From the NCBI GenBank assembly GCA_964553045.1, contig CAZKJG010000002.1, positions 124,001 through 188,000 of the forward strand: a stretch of DNA of 64,000 nucleotides, given 5' to 3'. The notes below the pieces were generated by a model. That model did not search any database. It was not told where the DNA came from and saw only the letters and a program-made list of their open reading frames with translations. Made by a program: the position numbers and the translations under genes. Shown piece by piece: positions 62,638 to 64,000 of the stretch; within the stretch, counting starts at the first letter, position 1, and each line of letters begins with the position of its first letter. The DNA is from JAWLEP01 sp964553045. Lineage in GTDB: Bacteria > Fermentibacterota > Fermentibacteria > Fermentibacterales > JCC-6.

Positions 62638-63038
62638 GCCCTGGAGGGATCACCCGCCTCTCCGCCGTAGTCGGCGTACTCCTTCTCCTCGATTAGGTCG
62701 GAGCCGTGGCGCAGGTTGATCTCCCTTTTCAGTCGCGCCCTCTCGTCGTTGTTGAAGTAGACGCTCCTGGCCAGCTCGATGAAATCCTCATCGAACTCCC
62801 TCTCGGACTCCTTGAGCCTTATGGCGTCCTCGATCTCCCACAGACGGAGGTTCACAGCTCTCAGGCCCTCCATCTCGGCGGGACCGAGGTGGATGCCGGC
62901 CTCCTCCAGCGCCCTCTCCAGCGATTCCAGCTCCCTGCGGACGTTGGCCCTCTTCTTCGGGTCGGCGAACTTCTCCAGCTTTATGTGGAGAATGCTCAGC
63001 TTGTCGGCCACCTCGCCTATGGACACCTCTATCCTCAT
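62634..63038 (-). CDS. DUF6165-family protein
   Basis: A 134-residue helical protein. The start R-I-E-V-S-I-G-E-V-A-D-K-L-S-I-L matches the DUF6165 family, small proteins seen in LPS and surface glycan clusters and of unknown role. ATG 63038 starts at the family N-terminus; the frame continues upstream to 63140 without a conserved sequence. It is first in the minus-strand glycan operon. Confidence 0.8.
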   Translation of the reverse strand: MRIEVSIGEVADKLSILHIKLEKFADPKKRANVRRELESLERALEEAGIHLGPAEMEGLRAVNLRLWEIEDAIRLKESEREFDEDFIELARSVYFNNDERARLKREINLRHGSDLIEEKEYADYGGEAGDPSRA

Positions 63039-63331
63039 CCGCCCGTCCAATCCCCCTGCAGCCGCCCCATGATGCCCAAACAGCTCGGACATGCCGCAGC
63101 CGCTCCGGCCCTTGCATCTAAGCCGTTGGAGCCTCAGCATGTCCGGCTCCTATTATACCACCGGCCGCGCGCCGCGGGGAGTGAGGCGCCCCGCGGAAGG
63201 CCCACGGCCGAACGGCTGCGGCTACTTGACCCGCGAATCCGCGCCGGCGTATCATCATCTTCCGTAATGGGGCAGGCACCGCACAGGCCGGCCGCCGCAG
63301 CCGGCCGGCAGCATTCGAGCACCGGGGACAG
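63039..63331. other. Intergenic region between divergent operons
   Basis: About 290 bases separating the glycan operon (minus) from the partial plus-strand gene. It has short inverted GC stretches (GCCGGCCGCCGCAGCCGGC near 63286) and no clear promoter or gene. Confidence 0.4.
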
Positions 63332-64000
63332 ATGAACTACTCTCAGTACGTCATATACGCACCCTATACGGTGACCTGGTACCTGGTCCGCTTCCTTCGT
63401 CGCCTGTTCCGCCGGCCGCCTACCCTGGCTTTCTACTGCGGCAACACGCTGGACTACGTGGTCATGCGCGGCGTCATCGACCGCTTTCCCCGGGCCAGGG
63501 TGATAGCCAAGAGGAGAAGGACTCGCCGCCGCCTGAAGGAGGAGTACGGGGTGCGTCACCGCGGCCTCTACCCGGCCTTCCCCGACGTGGTGGTGATGGC
63601 CAGGCACGTGGCCAGGAAGTTCCCCGGGAGAGGCATACGCCGGATCGGCATGCGTCACGGAGCATACCACTTCAAGGACTTCGTCTCCGCCCGGCGGTAC
63701 AACGCCTTCGACGCCTATATGGTCACCTCCAGCCGGGAGGTGGAGCTGGCCCGGCGGAAGGGGATCGAGTCCGCGGTGGCGGTGGGCTTTCCCAAGCTGG
63801 ACCCCGCCTTCGACGGGTCCATCACCGCGGAGGACCTGTCGAAGCTGAGGGAGCGCATCGGCTCGGACCCCGCCCGCCCCACCGTCTTGATGACCGCCAC
63901 CTGGGAGCGTTCCCGCATGTCGTCTGTGGGGGAGTGGATAGACCGCCTGGACGAGCTGGCGGCCTCATACAACGTCCTGGTCACGCTTCACCCGTGGGTT
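63332..64000 (+). CDS. CDP-glycerol glycerophosphotransferase-like protein, partial
   Basis: The frame runs open from ATG 63332 to the end of the window (223 codons) and continues beyond. A membrane-associated basic N-terminus (residues 1-30) is followed by sequence with G-M-R-H-G-A-Y-H-F-K-D-F and V-A-V-G-F-P-K-L-D, matching the donor-binding side of glycerophosphotransferase-like proteins; a second member of this family lies at 60560-61606. GGGGACAG lies upstream. Confidence 0.7.
   Translation, partial: MNYSQYVIYAPYTVTWYLVRFLRRLFRRPPTLAFYCGNTLDYVVMRGVIDRFPRARVIAKRRRTRRRLKEEYGVRHRGLYPAFPDVVVMARHVARKFPGRGIRRIGMRHGAYHFKDFVSARRYNAFDAYMVTSSREVELARRKGIESAVAVGFPKLDPAFDGSITAEDLSKLRERIGSDPARPTVLMTATWERSRMSSVGEWIDRLDELAASYNVLVTLHPWV

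Overview
The window is about 64 kb of GC-rich bacterial DNA carrying some 60 genes and no rRNA, tRNA or CRISPR that I could find. HtpG, MraY, an Mla lipid transporter, TonB, LicD-type genes and class II PTS/cNMP domains make it bacterial. Several large secreted proteins end in a FlgD-like/type IX-like C-terminal domain, which is typical of the FCB superphylum and allied candidate phyla (Fermentibacteria-like lineages are one possibility; this is inference). Despite the GC content, ATA (Ile) and AGG (Arg) codons are common, and GTG or TTG starts are frequent. An obligate or facultative fermentative anaerobe would fit the AhpD/MsrA defence, glutamate-mutase-type L protein, archaeal-type homocysteine genes and pyruvate kinase, but nothing proves it.

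Layout. 0-7.4 kb: tail of a MIF-like tautomerase, then asnB overlapping a GCS2-type glutamate-cysteine ligase, a TPS-TPP fusion whose phosphatase nucleophile Asp is Asn, a TreT trehalose synthase and an AhpD-like peroxidase. 7.4-15.1 kb: a 952-residue MutL/GlmL-family protein (minus), msrA with a textbook terminator, a secreted C25-like peptidase and a zinc-ribbon protein. 15.2-18 kb (minus): HAD hydrolase, PTS EIIA with a PII-like tail and a CPA2 cation/proton antiporter. 18-22.6 kb: a GT-C-like membrane protein and a TauABC-type importer. 22.6-28 kb: TonB and a small membrane peptide (minus); then a DUF2099 / methanogenesis marker 8 homologue overlapping a complete STAS-MlaE, MlaF, MlaD and auxiliary-lipoprotein operon. 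28-31 kb: an AlkP-superfamily protein and htpG.

30.9-33 kb is a decayed segment: a long palindromic REP-like element that supplies the htpG stop codon, a lipoprotein stub, an ABC ATPase cut off inside its Walker A motif, and a nonsense plus frameshift pseudogene, bounded by direct copies of the element's arm. 33-40 kb holds a barrel protein, a propeller lipoprotein, a radical SAM/SPASM protein with its exported neighbour and an 897-residue secreted protein. Two of these genes (33021 and 35883) seem to start at ATC behind a good Shine-Dalgarno sequence. 40.4-43 kb: HEAT-like protein, MraY and an unknown membrane protein. 43.2-45.5 kb: the COG2122, NIL-ferredoxin and DUF39 operon for homocysteine synthesis from aspartate semialdehyde and sulfide. 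45.5-58.4 kb: mixed regulators and enzymes (cNMP-binding protein, M6 protease, isoaspartyl peptidase, SagB-like nitroreductase, FIST plus hybrid histidine kinase, pyruvate kinase, DOMON, NHL and FN3-like proteins) and a 35-residue peptide behind a near-perfect sigma70 promoter. 58.4-64 kb: a surface-polymer decoration cluster (sulfotransferase, cytidylyltransferase, LicD, two CDP-glycerol-phosphotransferase-like proteins, GT9, DUF6165).
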